Below are positions 32,343 through 43,430 of a stretch of DNA of 64,000 bases, piece after piece. Below the pieces are notes generated by a model. It searched no databases, had not been told where the DNA came from, and saw only the letters and a list, made by a program, of their open reading frames with translations. How positions within the stretch are numbered: the first letter of the stretch is position 1; each line of letters opens with the position of its first letter. The stretch covers positions 40,260-104,259 of the forward strand of contig CACSIL010000053.1 of NCBI GenBank assembly GCA_902705825.1, given 5' to 3'. The DNA is from Halioglobus japonicus. GTDB lineage: Bacteria > Pseudomonadota > Gammaproteobacteria > Pseudomonadales > Halieaceae. The position numbers and the translations under genes are program-made.

Positions 32343-33266
32343 CTAAGACCAGGAACGATCCAACTGCAACGTCCTATCGTATCCCTCAGCGAACTCCCCC
32401 ACCTCAGGCTGATAGCGACGAGATTCAACACGCAACTCCCAGCCTGTGTCATTGCGCTCCGTCCGGTAAAGGTTGTACTGCGCAACATCCGCCCCATGAA
32501 GCCCCAGCGCCGAAGCTGAGGGGACAGCGATCACCGGTACAGTGCCCTGGCGGCTGTGTATTTCGTTGAAATGCGCCCGGTGCCCGTGCCCATGCAATAC
32601 CAGCTCAGCGCCATACTCTTCCAGAAGTGCCTGAACTTGCGGTGCGTCGGTGAGGCGTTTGCGCCACTTCTCCACGCCGACCACAGGGCAGTGGTGTAGA
32701 TAGACGACCCGGAACAGCCCTTGGGCAGCGGCGTCCTGCAGCAGCGCGGGGAGTTTGCTCAACTGTGCTTCACCCAGAGTGCCGGTGGCCATAAGCGGTG
32801 GTTTGGGGCAGCCGGTGGACAGGCCAATGAACGCGATATCGCCGCGCACGCGCAGACTGGGGAACGCCGGTCGCTCGGTGGCGGGAGTGAGATCGCTGTC
32901 CGATGTCATGTAGTCCTGCCACTTGGCAAAAGTGTCCTGCCATGGCGCTGCGACACAGGCGTCGTGATTGCCTGGAACCAGTGCGACATCGGTGGGGGTG
33001 CCCAGGGCGTGTAGCCAATCGGCGCCCTGTTGGAATTCTTCTGGCAGCCCAATATGGGTGAGGTCACCGGTTACCAGCAGTTGGTCGAGTGCCTTGCCCT
33101 GCAGATCGCGCTGCAGCGCTGCCAGAACTTCCGGGCGATGTTCGAAACGGCGTTTGCGGCGCCAGGATAAGTAACCCAGTGCTCGCTTGTTCAGCAGGTC
33201 GCGTGCGCGCACGTTCGACAGGGAGCTGAGATGGGGGTCAGAAAGTTGGGCGAAATGCTGCACCAT
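32343..33266 (-). CDS. Calcineurin-like metallophosphoesterase
   Basis: A 307-residue metallophosphatase with the usual motifs: AQLSDPHLS (D-x-H, about residues 9-11), LLVTGDLTHIG (G-D), VPGNHDACV (G-N-H-D), YLHHCPV (H) and LHGHGHRAHF (G-H-x-H). This fold includes LpxH, 3',5'-cAMP phosphodiesterases and phospholipid phosphatases. The extra strand RARDLLNKRALGYLSWRRKRR (about 20-40) is basic and amphipathic and could touch membranes. It is last in the minus-strand unit acp-spt-murA-phosphoesterase, 30 bases after murA. A role in removing a phosphate from a lipid intermediate is possible but not shown. Confidence 0.8.
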   Translation of the reverse strand: MVQHFAQLSDPHLSSLSNVRARDLLNKRALGYLSWRRKRRFEHRPEVLAALQRDLQGKALDQLLVTGDLTHIGLPEEFQQGADWLHALGTPTDVALVPGNHDACVAAPWQDTFAKWQDYMTSDSDLTPATERPAFPSLRVRGDIAFIGLSTGCPKPPLMATGTLGEAQLSKLPALLQDAAAQGLFRVVYLHHCPVVGVEKWRKRLTDAPQVQALLEEYGAELVLHGHGHRAHFNEIHSRQGTVPVIAVPSASALGLHGADVAQYNLYRTERNDTGWELRVESRRYQPEVGEFAEGYDRTLQLDRSWS

Positions 33267-33296
33267 GGTGGGGTCCTCTTCGCCGGGCGGGCATTG

Positions 33297-35752
<2,456 letters not shown>

Positions 35753-35810
35753 GAAGTTATCTACCTCCTAACGTGCAGAGTGGCGTGCGGGTGTCGTGCG
35801 GGGGTGGCTC

Positions 35811-36053
35811 TCAGAGGTTGAGTTCGCGGACCTTCCTCGCCAGATCGCCAATTGTGTTCACATCCGGAAGAATATTCAGCGGAATGGAAATATCAAAGTG
35901 ATCCTCGATCTTCTCAATGAATTCCATTACCTCCAGAGAACTTAGCCCCATATCAGCCACCAGTTCGGTATCTTCAGACAACGCCAACTGCTTTTTGTTC
36001 TGGAATTCCAGGGCGCTATAGAGGAAGTCGAGGTATTCCTGATAGTCGGTCAT
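35811..36053 (-). CDS. Acyl carrier protein, probably dedicated to serine palmitoyltransferase
   Basis: An 80-residue acidic four-helix carrier protein. The phosphopantetheine serine is in ADMGLSSLEVMEFIEKIE (the second Ser, around residue 39), a variant of the canonical D-S-L. The following helix is rich in acidic residues, as needed to dock synthases. It differs from the housekeeping AcpP, which has G-A-D-S-L-D-T-V-E. It lies directly upstream of the serine palmitoyltransferase gene and is divergent from the ELM1 gene across 77 bases, which should hold promoters for both. It would carry the acyl group loaded by the synthetase at 24240-26018. Confidence 0.88.
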   Translation of the reverse strand: MTDYQEYLDFLYSALEFQNKKQLALSEDTELVADMGLSSLEVMEFIEKIEDHFDISIPLNILPDVNTIGDLARKVRELNL

Positions 36054-36130
36054 GTTAAAGCCGCCCTTGCGTCGGTCAAGGTAAGTCGCTAGATTTCAAA
36101 GGCTTGAACTATACCCACGGAAGTATGCTA

Positions 36131-37177
36131 ATGCCAGTAATTTGGTTGATCGACGCCTATCGTGCAGGTGAGCGCGGACAGGTGCGGGCCCTTGTCGATG
36201 CGCTTGGCTGGCCCTGTGAGACCAAGGTGTTGAGCTATCGCAAGCATGTTTTTTTGCCGCATGTGCTCGGGCAGTCGACCCTGCGCGGGATCAGCGCTGA
36301 ATCCGCCGCCCAGCTGAAAGCGCCGTGGCCCGATCTGGTCATCACTTGCGGCGTGCGCAATGAGCCCGTTTGCCGCTGGATCCGCGAGCAATCGGGCGGC
36401 CACACGCGCTATGTACACGTCGGGCGCCCCTGGGCGTCACTGGATTCCTTTGACCTGGTGATAACGACTCCGCAGTACCGGGTTCCCGCCCATCCCCATG
36501 TGCTCAACAATATGCTGACTCTGCACAGCGTCACCGAGGAGCGCCTGGCGCAAGCCCGATCGGAGTGGGAGTCCACATTCGCCGAGCTGCCCAGGCCGCG
36601 GTTTGCGGTGATGGTAGGCGGTGACAGCGGCCCCTTCACGCTGGGGGAGAAGGCCGCAGCGCGCCTTGGCCGAGAGGCATCGCAATTGGCGCGGGCCAAG
36701 GGCGGTTCACTGATGATCTCCACCAGTTCACGCACGCGCCCTGCTGCGGTCGATGCCCTGCAGGCCGCTATTACCGCGCCGAATTACTTTTACCGCTGGC
36801 AGGCTGGGCAGGCGGACAATCCCTACCTCGGCATGCTGGCGTGGGCCGATCGCCTGATTGTGACAGGGGACAGCATCGCGATGCTGTCGGAAGCGTGTGC
36901 TACCGGTAAGCCTGTCACCATGTTCGATCTGGGTGGGATGCGCGATCCCACCGATGAGTCCGCGCGAGATTTTCGCCTCGGCGGCGCGCTTTACGCGCTG
37001 TTGCTGCGCTGGTTGTGGCGCCCGTTGAGTCGGGATATCACGCTGGTACACCGACGCCTGCGCGAGGCGGGTTGTGCGTCGTGGGTTGGGGATGTGTTGG
37101 CGACCGCGATGGTGCCGGCGAAAACCGATATGCACCGCGCGGTGGACGCGGTGCAGGAACTACTTGGCGAGTCCTGA
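36131..37177 (+). CDS. ELM1-family protein (DUF1022)
   Basis: A 348-residue protein of the ELM1/DUF1022 family (named after a plant mitochondrial fission protein). Marks: VIWLIDAYRAGERGQVRALVDALGW, APWPDLVITCGVRNEPVCRWIREQSGG, RYVHVGRPWASLDSFDLVITTPQY, FAVMVGGDSGPF, STSSRTRP, and ILV-type VTGDSIAMLSEACATGKPV. The fold looks like a GT-B glycosyltransferase, with the last block resembling a nucleotide-sugar site, but the reaction is unknown in bacteria. Start at ATG 36131, 7 bases after GGAAG; ATG 36125 is also in frame. It overlaps the ABC gene convergently by 18 bases. A paralogue is at 42179-43273. Confidence 0.8.
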   Translation: MPVIWLIDAYRAGERGQVRALVDALGWPCETKVLSYRKHVFLPHVLGQSTLRGISAESAAQLKAPWPDLVITCGVRNEPVCRWIREQSGGHTRYVHVGRPWASLDSFDLVITTPQYRVPAHPHVLNNMLTLHSVTEERLAQARSEWESTFAELPRPRFAVMVGGDSGPFTLGEKAAARLGREASQLARAKGGSLMISTSSRTRPAAVDALQAAITAPNYFYRWQAGQADNPYLGMLAWADRLIVTGDSIAMLSEACATGKPVTMFDLGGMRDPTDESARDFRLGGALYALLLRWLWRPLSRDITLVHRRLREAGCASWVGDVLATAMVPAKTDMHRAVDAVQELLGES

Positions 37178-38902
37178 CTGGCTGGCAGAATCCGAGCGCT
37201 GGGCGCGGCCACCGGACATCTTGTACACGGTGTCTGCGCCCGCGACCATGGCCTGGTTGTGTGAAATTGCCAGAATCGTCAGCTGACCTTTCAGTGCATC
37301 CAGCGCCTGTCTCACGGCCTCTTCCGTATCCTTGTCGAGGGCGCTGGTGGCCTCATCGAGGATCAGCAGCCGGGGCTGGTTGATCAGCGCCCGCGCGATA
37401 ACGATACGCTGTCGCTGGCCGCCCGAGAGTTTGCCGCCGCGCTCACCGACCACGGTATCCAGCCCATCTGACAGTTTGTTCACAAAGTCCCAGGCACCGG
37501 CCGCACGCAGCGCGCGCTCCACATCATCGACTGTCAGGCTGGGCTCTCCCAGTGTGACATTGTGGAGAATGGTGTCGTGCAGCAGGATAGTGTCCTGCGG
37601 CACGTAACCGATCATTTTTCGCCATTGGCTGATATCGATGTTTTGCAGCGGCACGCCGTCCAGTAGGACTTCTCCGCTCTGCGCCCGCAACAGGCCGATA
37701 GTCAGGTCGATGATGGTTGTCTTGCCCGACCCTGAAGGGCCCACCAGTGTGGTCAGCGAGCCGGCTTCTATCTGCAGTGACAAGCCCTGGAAAACGGGCT
37801 GCTTGTCATAGGCAAAATGCACATTTTCCAGCGTGAGACTTTTGTTGAAGCTCGGCGTGATACCGCCTTGCAGATCTTCCTGTGCCGTTTCAGCTGCGAG
37901 GATGGAGTCGGTCAGTGACCAGTAGGCGCTCTCGCCCTCCGCCAGCTTCTGGTACTGCTTTTGCACTTTGCCAAAGTAGGAGAATGCGCGTCCGAGGGCG
38001 ACCACCAATACCATGACGGTTGTTAGCGCCATGTGAAACTTTTCCATCGCAACATAGATGCCCAGGCAGATAAATGCAGTGAACATCAGCTCCTGACCTG
38101 AATTCAGCAGGGCGGCGCTGAGGACTTGCTTGCGCTGGGATTTGTTCAACAGGTTGGTGTCGTGCGCCAGTACCTGGTCTGCCAGATATTCGCGTGACAT
38201 CGCCTTCAGCGGCTTGACCGATTGCAGGGTGTCGGTGAGATTCGCCATCAGTGATTTCATCAGCCGGGTTTGCTTCATGCCCGCTTTACGGGTGATGTTC
38301 ACCAGAAAATGGGACAGCCCGATCACCACGACGCCCGCCGCGATGGCTACCAGTGAGGCCCGCCAGGACAGCGCAAAGGCAACGCCGGCGTAGATGACGC
38401 CGGGAATGAGGAAGGTCAGGGCTGTCGTGCCGTTGACAAAGGCCGCTGACGCGCGCTGTGCCTCCGATGCCATGGCATTGGTTAAGCGGCCGACGGGCTG
38501 GTGCAAAAAGTATTCCCATTTGCTGCGCAAAATGGCGCGCAGCAGGCGCAGGCGCAGATCGGTGCTGACCTGTGCAGCGGTGTAGCCCACCTGCCGTTGG
38601 GCGAGCAGCAGGAACACTGATTTGAAGGTGACGCCGCCGAGCAGGATGAGCAGCATACTGCCGAGCGTCGGAGTGATTCCGAAGAACGCCAGTACGCTGA
38701 GAATAATTTCTTCAAACTCGCTTTGGCCCTCGATAGCTGCGCCGGGTATCGCACCGCTGGCTTCCGGCCCCAGCGCGATGTTCAGCAGCGGCAGCAACGC
38801 CGACACACCGACCCCTTCGGCGATGCCGGATAGCAGCAGCGCTAGCATCATCAATACGGTTTGCCAGCGATAGGCGCGGAAAAATGCGAGCATCAACCCC
38901 AT
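37160..38902 (-). CDS. MsbA-like ABC exporter (fused TMD-NBD)
   Basis: A 580-residue half-transporter. Residues 1-330 form six transmembrane helices. The nucleotide-binding domain shows Walker A GPSGSGKTT (388-396), the Q-loop YVPQDT, signature LSGGQRQR (492-499), Walker B LLILDEATS (512-520) and the switch His in AISHNQ. Type IV exporters of this kind flip lipids (MsbA) or export glycolipids. The N-terminal domain has few charges in its helices, as expected for a lipid flippase. It is near the LptF/LptG pair (about 65 bases downstream of lptG on the same strand) and could flip the product lipid to the outer leaflet of the inner membrane. MsbA proper cannot be distinguished by eye. Confidence 0.85.
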   Translation of the reverse strand: MGLMLAFFRAYRWQTVLMMLALLLSGIAEGVGVSALLPLLNIALGPEASGAIPGAAIEGQSEFEEIILSVLAFFGITPTLGSMLLILLGGVTFKSVFLLLAQRQVGYTAAQVSTDLRLRLLRAILRSKWEYFLHQPVGRLTNAMASEAQRASAAFVNGTTALTFLIPGVIYAGVAFALSWRASLVAIAAGVVVIGLSHFLVNITRKAGMKQTRLMKSLMANLTDTLQSVKPLKAMSREYLADQVLAHDTNLLNKSQRKQVLSAALLNSGQELMFTAFICLGIYVAMEKFHMALTTVMVLVVALGRAFSYFGKVQKQYQKLAEGESAYWSLTDSILAAETAQEDLQGGITPSFNKSLTLENVHFAYDKQPVFQGLSLQIEAGSLTTLVGPSGSGKTTIIDLTIGLLRAQSGEVLLDGVPLQNIDISQWRKMIGYVPQDTILLHDTILHNVTLGEPSLTVDDVERALRAAGAWDFVNKLSDGLDTVVGERGGKLSGGQRQRIVIARALINQPRLLILDEATSALDKDTEEAVRQALDALKGQLTILAISHNQAMVAGADTVYKMSGGRAQRSDSASQSGLAK

Positions 38903-38967
38903 AGGAGGGTGCCTCCTTGTGCGCGCGAGTGTGAGTTGGGTGTGGGAGTATTACGGCTCACACTGAT

Positions 38968-40038
38968 TCACCAGCGCATACGGCGCAAAAGTAACGCAGC
39001 GCTACCGAGAATGACCAGCGTGGGCAAGAGCGCTACCAGCGGAATATTCCACTGCAGTAACTGGCCCAGCGAGAAAACGATCTGTGTGCCCAGGTAGAAC
39101 AATATACCCAGCACGGCACCGATGCCGATCTTGATACCGAAGCTGCGATCTCGACCTGCCGTCGTGCCGGCACTGATGGACATGGCCAGTATAACCATCG
39201 CAAAAACGGTGAACGGCATCAGCAGTCGCTGCCAGAATGCATTGAGATATTTATCCGTGGGCTGGCCGTTGTGGGCCAGATACTGGCTGTAGCTGTAAAG
39301 TACCGACAAATTCATGTTGGCGCCTTCGAGCGATAGCGTGGGCAGTTCATCGCGGGCCCACAAATTTGCAATTTCCAGTTCCTGGTGCCGGCGCGTGCGA
39401 AAGACATCGTCTACCAGCACTTTCTCCCTCACTTTTTGAAAGACCCAGCGCCTGTCCTGGCTGACTATCGCGGATTCCGCCCACAGCGCACGCTCCAGTT
39501 CACCGGTTTCGCTGAATTCAAAGAGGTTGATATTGCCGGGTACATTGTCCGGCGACATCTTTCCCAAATGGATGTAACGCTGGCCATCTGTAGACCAGGC
39601 GCCGCCGCCGGGAATCCACCCCTCACTGCCGTTACGCAGTAGTTTCCGCTCCTGCTCCGCCGATTGCTGCAGCTGCGGCGTGACGTACTCCATGCAGACC
39701 CACAGGCCAGCCATCAGAACTATGGTGGGCAGGGTGAGCGCAATGAGCAGCTTGCTGGGCGGAAAACCGGTACAGCTGATAATGGTCAGCTCGTTGTACC
39801 GATCGAGATTGGCCAGTGCCACGATACTGCCCAGTAACGCGATTACAGGCGCCAGGCTAACCAGCTGGTTGGGGAGTATGAGCAGGGTGTATTGCGCCAC
39901 TGCGAGTGCGTTGTAGCCGCGCTCCGTGTGGTCGAGCTCCTGAGTGAAGCCGATCAACCCGAATACTGCACCCAGAACGAGCAGTACCAACAACCAGCCC
40001 TTGGCGACGCTGATGCCAATATAACGCTGCAGAATCAT
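38968..40038 (-). CDS. lptG: LptG-like permease of an LPS/lipid transport ABC system
   Basis: A 356-residue LptF/LptG (YjgP/YjgQ) permease: three N-terminal helices (starting MILQRYIGISVAKGWLLVLL), a periplasmic beta-jellyroll (about 130-260) and three C-terminal helices (FWQRLLMPFTVFAMVILAMS, GIKIGIGAVLGILFYLGTQIVF). The second N-terminal block PVIALLGSIVALANLDRYNELTIISCTGF is highly typical of LptG. The ATG at 40038 overlaps the stop of lptF by 4 bases (ATGA). The usual gammaproteobacterial neighbour of lptFG, the aminopeptidase pepA, is absent. The pair instead flanks sphingolipid and sulfotransferase genes, so it may serve that lipid, not LPS. Its function needs LptBC or similar partners, not seen here. 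Confidence 0.88.
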   Translation of the reverse strand: MILQRYIGISVAKGWLLVLLVLGAVFGLIGFTQELDHTERGYNALAVAQYTLLILPNQLVSLAPVIALLGSIVALANLDRYNELTIISCTGFPPSKLLIALTLPTIVLMAGLWVCMEYVTPQLQQSAEQERKLLRNGSEGWIPGGGAWSTDGQRYIHLGKMSPDNVPGNINLFEFSETGELERALWAESAIVSQDRRWVFQKVREKVLVDDVFRTRRHQELEIANLWARDELPTLSLEGANMNLSVLYSYSQYLAHNGQPTDKYLNAFWQRLLMPFTVFAMVILAMSISAGTTAGRDRSFGIKIGIGAVLGILFYLGTQIVFSLGQLLQWNIPLVALLPTLVILGSAALLLRRMRW

Positions 40039-41102
40039 CGACGCTTCAACCTCGGCTGCGTGACCAGAATTATCAGCAGGCCCGCTTGTAAAACATAGGC
40101 AGTCCACAGACCCGGTATCGCGCCGAGTTTGTCCTGTTCAATCAAGGTGCGCAGCACGCTCACCATGGCAAACAGCGCGATATACGACAGCAGTGCAATG
40201 CTGAAGTTGCGAAAGCGCGACTCGCGAGGCGCGGAGCGGGCCAGCGGCACTGCGATCAGGGCCAACAAAATTGTCGCCAGCGGTGTGGTGATGCGCCACT
40301 GGTACTCGGCGACGTCCTTCGGATCGGTGGATTTGGACAGGTTCAGCGTGGTCTCGGCCTTGCGGCGATACTTTTCCTCGGCCTCCTCGTTGGGGAGATG
40401 CACGATCAAACGCTTGAATTTCAGCGTTACGTCACGCTGCCTTTGTTTGTCTAACAGATAGTTATAGCCGTTGTAGAACGTGGCTTGTGAGGCCTGGTTG
40501 GGGTTGAGCGTCGGCATGGCGGCGGATTCGGCGACAATGACCTCCGTGCGACCCTCACTGTTGTAGTCTTTTTGCAGAAACACGTCTTTATGCAGGCCGG
40601 TCTCAATATCGACATCACCGGCAATGAAGGTGTAGTCGCTGCCACCCATGGAGACAAATTCGTTGGCCGACATCTTATTCAGGTCAAACTGCGCCGCAGC
40701 CTGCGATTCCAGCGCATAGCTGGTGCGAAAGGCCCAGGGCCGGCCCAGTACGGATATCAGGCCGGTAAAAACCGCCACCAGCAACGCCAGTTTAAAGACC
40801 GCCGCGAGTATGCGGGCGCGGCTTATCCCTGCGGCATAGAACGCGCGCATTTCAGAATCCCGGTACAGGCGGCCTATGGCCGACAACACAGAGAAAAAGA
40901 ACGCCGATGGCAGCAGAATTTCCAGCGTAATGAGCGTGTTGAGGCCGACCAGCTTGAACGCTGTCAGCATGCCCAGTTTGCCCTCGGCGGCGAGCGACAG
41001 CTGGTTTGCGGCTGAAAAACCGATAAAAACCAGTACCAGCAAGCCCAGCCCGGTGCAGAAGGGGCGGAGGATTTCATAGGAGATGTGGCGGTCGATGATC
41101 AA
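40035..41102 (-). CDS. lptF: LptF-like permease of an LPS/lipid transport ABC system
   Basis: A 355-residue partner of LptG with the same plan: three helices (FCTGLGLLVLVFIGFSA, VGLNTLITLEILLPSAFFFSVLSAIGRLYRDSEM), a periplasmic domain (about 120-260) and three C-terminal helices (TTPLATILLALIAVPLARS, FSIALLSYIALFAMVSV, TAYVLQAGLLIILV). The R-D-S-E-M-x-A-F-x-A-A-G motif is the coupling helix that contacts LptB. A TTG at 41102 preceded by AAAGGA gives a family-like N-terminus (LIIDRHISYEIL). The ATG 13 codons upstream (41141) is an alternative. It is divergent from the sulfotransferase gene at 41235. Confidence 0.87.
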   Translation of the reverse strand: MIIDRHISYEILRPFCTGLGLLVLVFIGFSAANQLSLAAEGKLGMLTAFKLVGLNTLITLEILLPSAFFFSVLSAIGRLYRDSEMRAFYAAGISRARILAAVFKLALLVAVFTGLISVLGRPWAFRTSYALESQAAAQFDLNKMSANEFVSMGGSDYTFIAGDVDIETGLHKDVFLQKDYNSEGRTEVIVAESAAMPTLNPNQASQATFYNGYNYLLDKQRQRDVTLKFKRLIVHLPNEEAEEKYRRKAETTLNLSKSTDPKDVAEYQWRITTPLATILLALIAVPLARSAPRESRFRNFSIALLSYIALFAMVSVLRTLIEQDKLGAIPGLWTAYVLQAGLLIILVTQPRLKRR

Positions 41103-41234
41103 GCAGTACTGTTCCTTTAGAGACTGGCCGGCATTGTACATGAAGCGCCTGTCGTCTGGTCATTTTGACCCGCATCGCGCATAATTGCACGCTTCGCGTA
41201 CGTAGCCGTACCCTGGCAGTGAGTAATTGTATAC

Positions 41235-42176
41235 ATGTTAAATTTGAGTGATGGCGTCAAAAAAGCGCTGATTCTCATTCCGACGCAACCGCTGCCGGCC
41301 AATACGCGCGTAGCCTTGCGCCGCAAGCACTTGGCACGCCTGGAACTGGCGAAGGCACACCGTGCCAATTTTTTGATAATCGGACACCCGAAAAGCGGCA
41401 ATACCTGGCTCAAGGTAATGATCTCGCGTCTGTATCAGTTGCGCTATAACCTGCCGGAATCCAAGCTGATCAACACCGATGAATTTGCCCGAAAAATTCC
41501 GGAAATTCCGCGCCTCGCTGCGACCAATGGCTATTACAGTTATGAAGGTGAAGTGGGCAAGTTGCTGGCGTGTGGTGCCCCGGATAATCCACTGCGGCAC
41601 AAGCCAGTGCTGTTTCTGGCACGCAACCCGATTGATATCGCCGTGTCCTGGTATCACCAGTTCACCAAACGGCAGTCGCGCGCCAAGCAGGAGCTGATCA
41701 ACCACTTTGTAGAACACCCCATCGACCGACACACGGTGCAGATGTGGGATTTTGTGCGGCACTCGGATATCGGCCTGCCCAGTCTTATCGAATACCAGAA
41801 TACCTGGGCGCGCAATGTGGCAGAACTGGAACACGGTATGCTGGCGCGCTATGAGGACTTGCGTTCAGAGCCTGTGCCGACACTGCACAAGATCACCCAG
41901 TTGATGGGCGAGAATTTTAGCGAGGAAGAGGTTCGCGCCGCGGTGGAGTGGGGGTCATTCGACAATTTGCAGAAGCTGGAAACCAGCGGCACCTTCAGTC
42001 AGGGCGGTATGAAACTGGTCAATGCCAACGATCCCAGTACGTTCAAAGTGCGCCGCGGCAAGGTCGGTGGCTATCGCGACGATTTTAACGCCGAACAGGT
42101 AGCGGAGCTCGAAGCGCTGGTACGCGATAATATTTTGCCAGAACTGGGCTACTGCCAGGGCAATACGGACGCCTGA
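41235..42176 (+). CDS. PAPS-dependent sulfotransferase
   Basis: A 313-residue sulfotransferase of the Sulfotransfer_1 fold. The 5'-phosphosulfate loop is IIGHPKSGNTWLKVMISRLY (about 49-68), and the 3'-phosphate region is FLARNPIDIAVSWYHQF (R-N-P, about 128-144). The C-terminal dimer/PAPS motif is present as RRGKVGGYRDDF (R-x-G-x-x-G-x-x-R/D). It should transfer sulfate from PAPS to a hydroxyl of a lipid or sugar in the cytoplasm. The ELM1 gene begins 3 bases after its stop, so both are co-translated. The location next to lptFG and lipid genes points to sulfation of the exported glycolipid. That is inference. Paralogues lie at 62576 and 63484. Confidence 0.85.
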   Translation: MLNLSDGVKKALILIPTQPLPANTRVALRRKHLARLELAKAHRANFLIIGHPKSGNTWLKVMISRLYQLRYNLPESKLINTDEFARKIPEIPRLAATNGYYSYEGEVGKLLACGAPDNPLRHKPVLFLARNPIDIAVSWYHQFTKRQSRAKQELINHFVEHPIDRHTVQMWDFVRHSDIGLPSLIEYQNTWARNVAELEHGMLARYEDLRSEPVPTLHKITQLMGENFSEEEVRAAVEWGSFDNLQKLETSGTFSQGGMKLVNANDPSTFKVRRGKVGGYRDDFNAEQVAELEALVRDNILPELGYCQGNTDA

Positions 42177-42178
42177 AC

Positions 42179-43273
42179 GTGAACCCTGTTACCTGGGTTA
42201 TCCTCAGTGACAAACGAGGCGACAACGGTCAGGTAGAAACCATCGTCGACGCCCTGCCGTGGCCGGTGGAGCACAAGTACGTGCACATGCGGCCGGAATT
42301 TGTGTTGGGCAAACCGCGCTATAAACCCTCTCTCGATCACCTTGACCGCAGCCGCAGCGATCCGCTGGAAGCGCCCTGGCCCGATTTGATTCTCACCGTG
42401 GGGCGACGCCCGTCGATGGTGGCGCTGTGGATTCGTCAGCAGTCCGGCAATAAGACCAAAATTGTACTGGTAGGCAAGCCGTCCGGTCACATGCTCGATT
42501 TCTCACTGGTCATCGCCAGCGCAGAAAACCAGATGCCGCCCATGCACAATTTTGTGCCGACAACCCTGCCGTTGATGCGTGTTGCCGCCGAGGACGTGGC
42601 CAGCGAAGCGCAGGCCTGGCAGCCGCGATTTGCGCCGCTTGCCAAGCCGCTGATAGCAATGCTCATAGGCGGTGAGACCAATCCCTTTATTATGAACCGC
42701 CAGGTGGCGGATGATCTGGTGGCGACCGCACGCTGGATTGTCGATGAGTTGGGCGGGACACCCTATGTCACCACCAGTCGACGCACGACACCTGAAGTTG
42801 TCGAGGTGCTGCGACGGGATTTGCCGCCAGAGGCGATTTTCTATGAGTGGAGCGCCGATGCCAGCGACAATCCCTACCGCGCATTACTGGGTAGTGCTGA
42901 CGGCTTTATCGTGACCGCAGACAGTGTCTCGATGATGGTGGAAGTCATTTATCTGCACAAACCGCTGGCGATTTTCCCGTTGCCGGGCGGCTGGTTGGGC
43001 AGTATCGACCAGCGGCGGCGCTCTCTGGCGCACTGGTTGTTCAACCCCCGGCAGGCGTCGCGGTGGGACCGCTGGCGCCACCGTATCGCGCGCGGCGTCT
43101 ACTATATCGATGTGTTCAAAATTTTGTGTGCCACGCGGGATTTCCGTGCTTTCCACCGCCTGTTAGTGGACAAGGGCATGGCTGTCTGGTCCGGCCAGCC
43201 GTTCGAGCAACCCGTCGCCGAACTGCCCGATGATGTCAGCGTGGTCATCAAACGCATTGAAGCACTGTTCTGA
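42179..43273 (+). CDS. ELM1-family protein (DUF1022), second copy
   Basis: A 364-residue paralogue of the protein at 36131-37177. Shared blocks: VTWVILSDKRGDNGQVETIVDALPWP, APWPDLILTVGRRPSMVALWIRQQSGNK, IVLVGKPSGHMLDFSLVIAS, MLIGGETNPF, TTSRRTTPEVVEVLRRDLP and FIVTADSVSMMVEVIYLHKPLAIF. The C-terminus is longer (about 290-364), with charged and aromatic residues (RWDRWRHRIARGVYYID). It starts with GTG two bases after the sulfotransferase stop. The GT-B-like appearance suggests a sugar-transferase role, but the family's activity in bacteria is not known to me. It closes the lipid cluster on this side. Confidence 0.8.
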   Translation: MNPVTWVILSDKRGDNGQVETIVDALPWPVEHKYVHMRPEFVLGKPRYKPSLDHLDRSRSDPLEAPWPDLILTVGRRPSMVALWIRQQSGNKTKIVLVGKPSGHMLDFSLVIASAENQMPPMHNFVPTTLPLMRVAAEDVASEAQAWQPRFAPLAKPLIAMLIGGETNPFIMNRQVADDLVATARWIVDELGGTPYVTTSRRTTPEVVEVLRRDLPPEAIFYEWSADASDNPYRALLGSADGFIVTADSVSMMVEVIYLHKPLAIFPLPGGWLGSIDQRRRSLAHWLFNPRQASRWDRWRHRIARGVYYIDVFKILCATRDFRAFHRLLVDKGMAVWSGQPFEQPVAELPDDVSVVIKRIEALF

Positions 43274-43430
43274 CCACCCCCGCCTGTTCTTGCCTGCTGC
43301 GTGTCTTGCCTTGTGGCATGATTAGCACTTCTTTGGAAACACTCTAACCACGATTTCCGCTTTTTTCTTCCCTTTGCGCGTGTAGTGTGTGTCTCAGGAA
43401 TAATACCCAATACACAGCGAGGTCCTGTCG

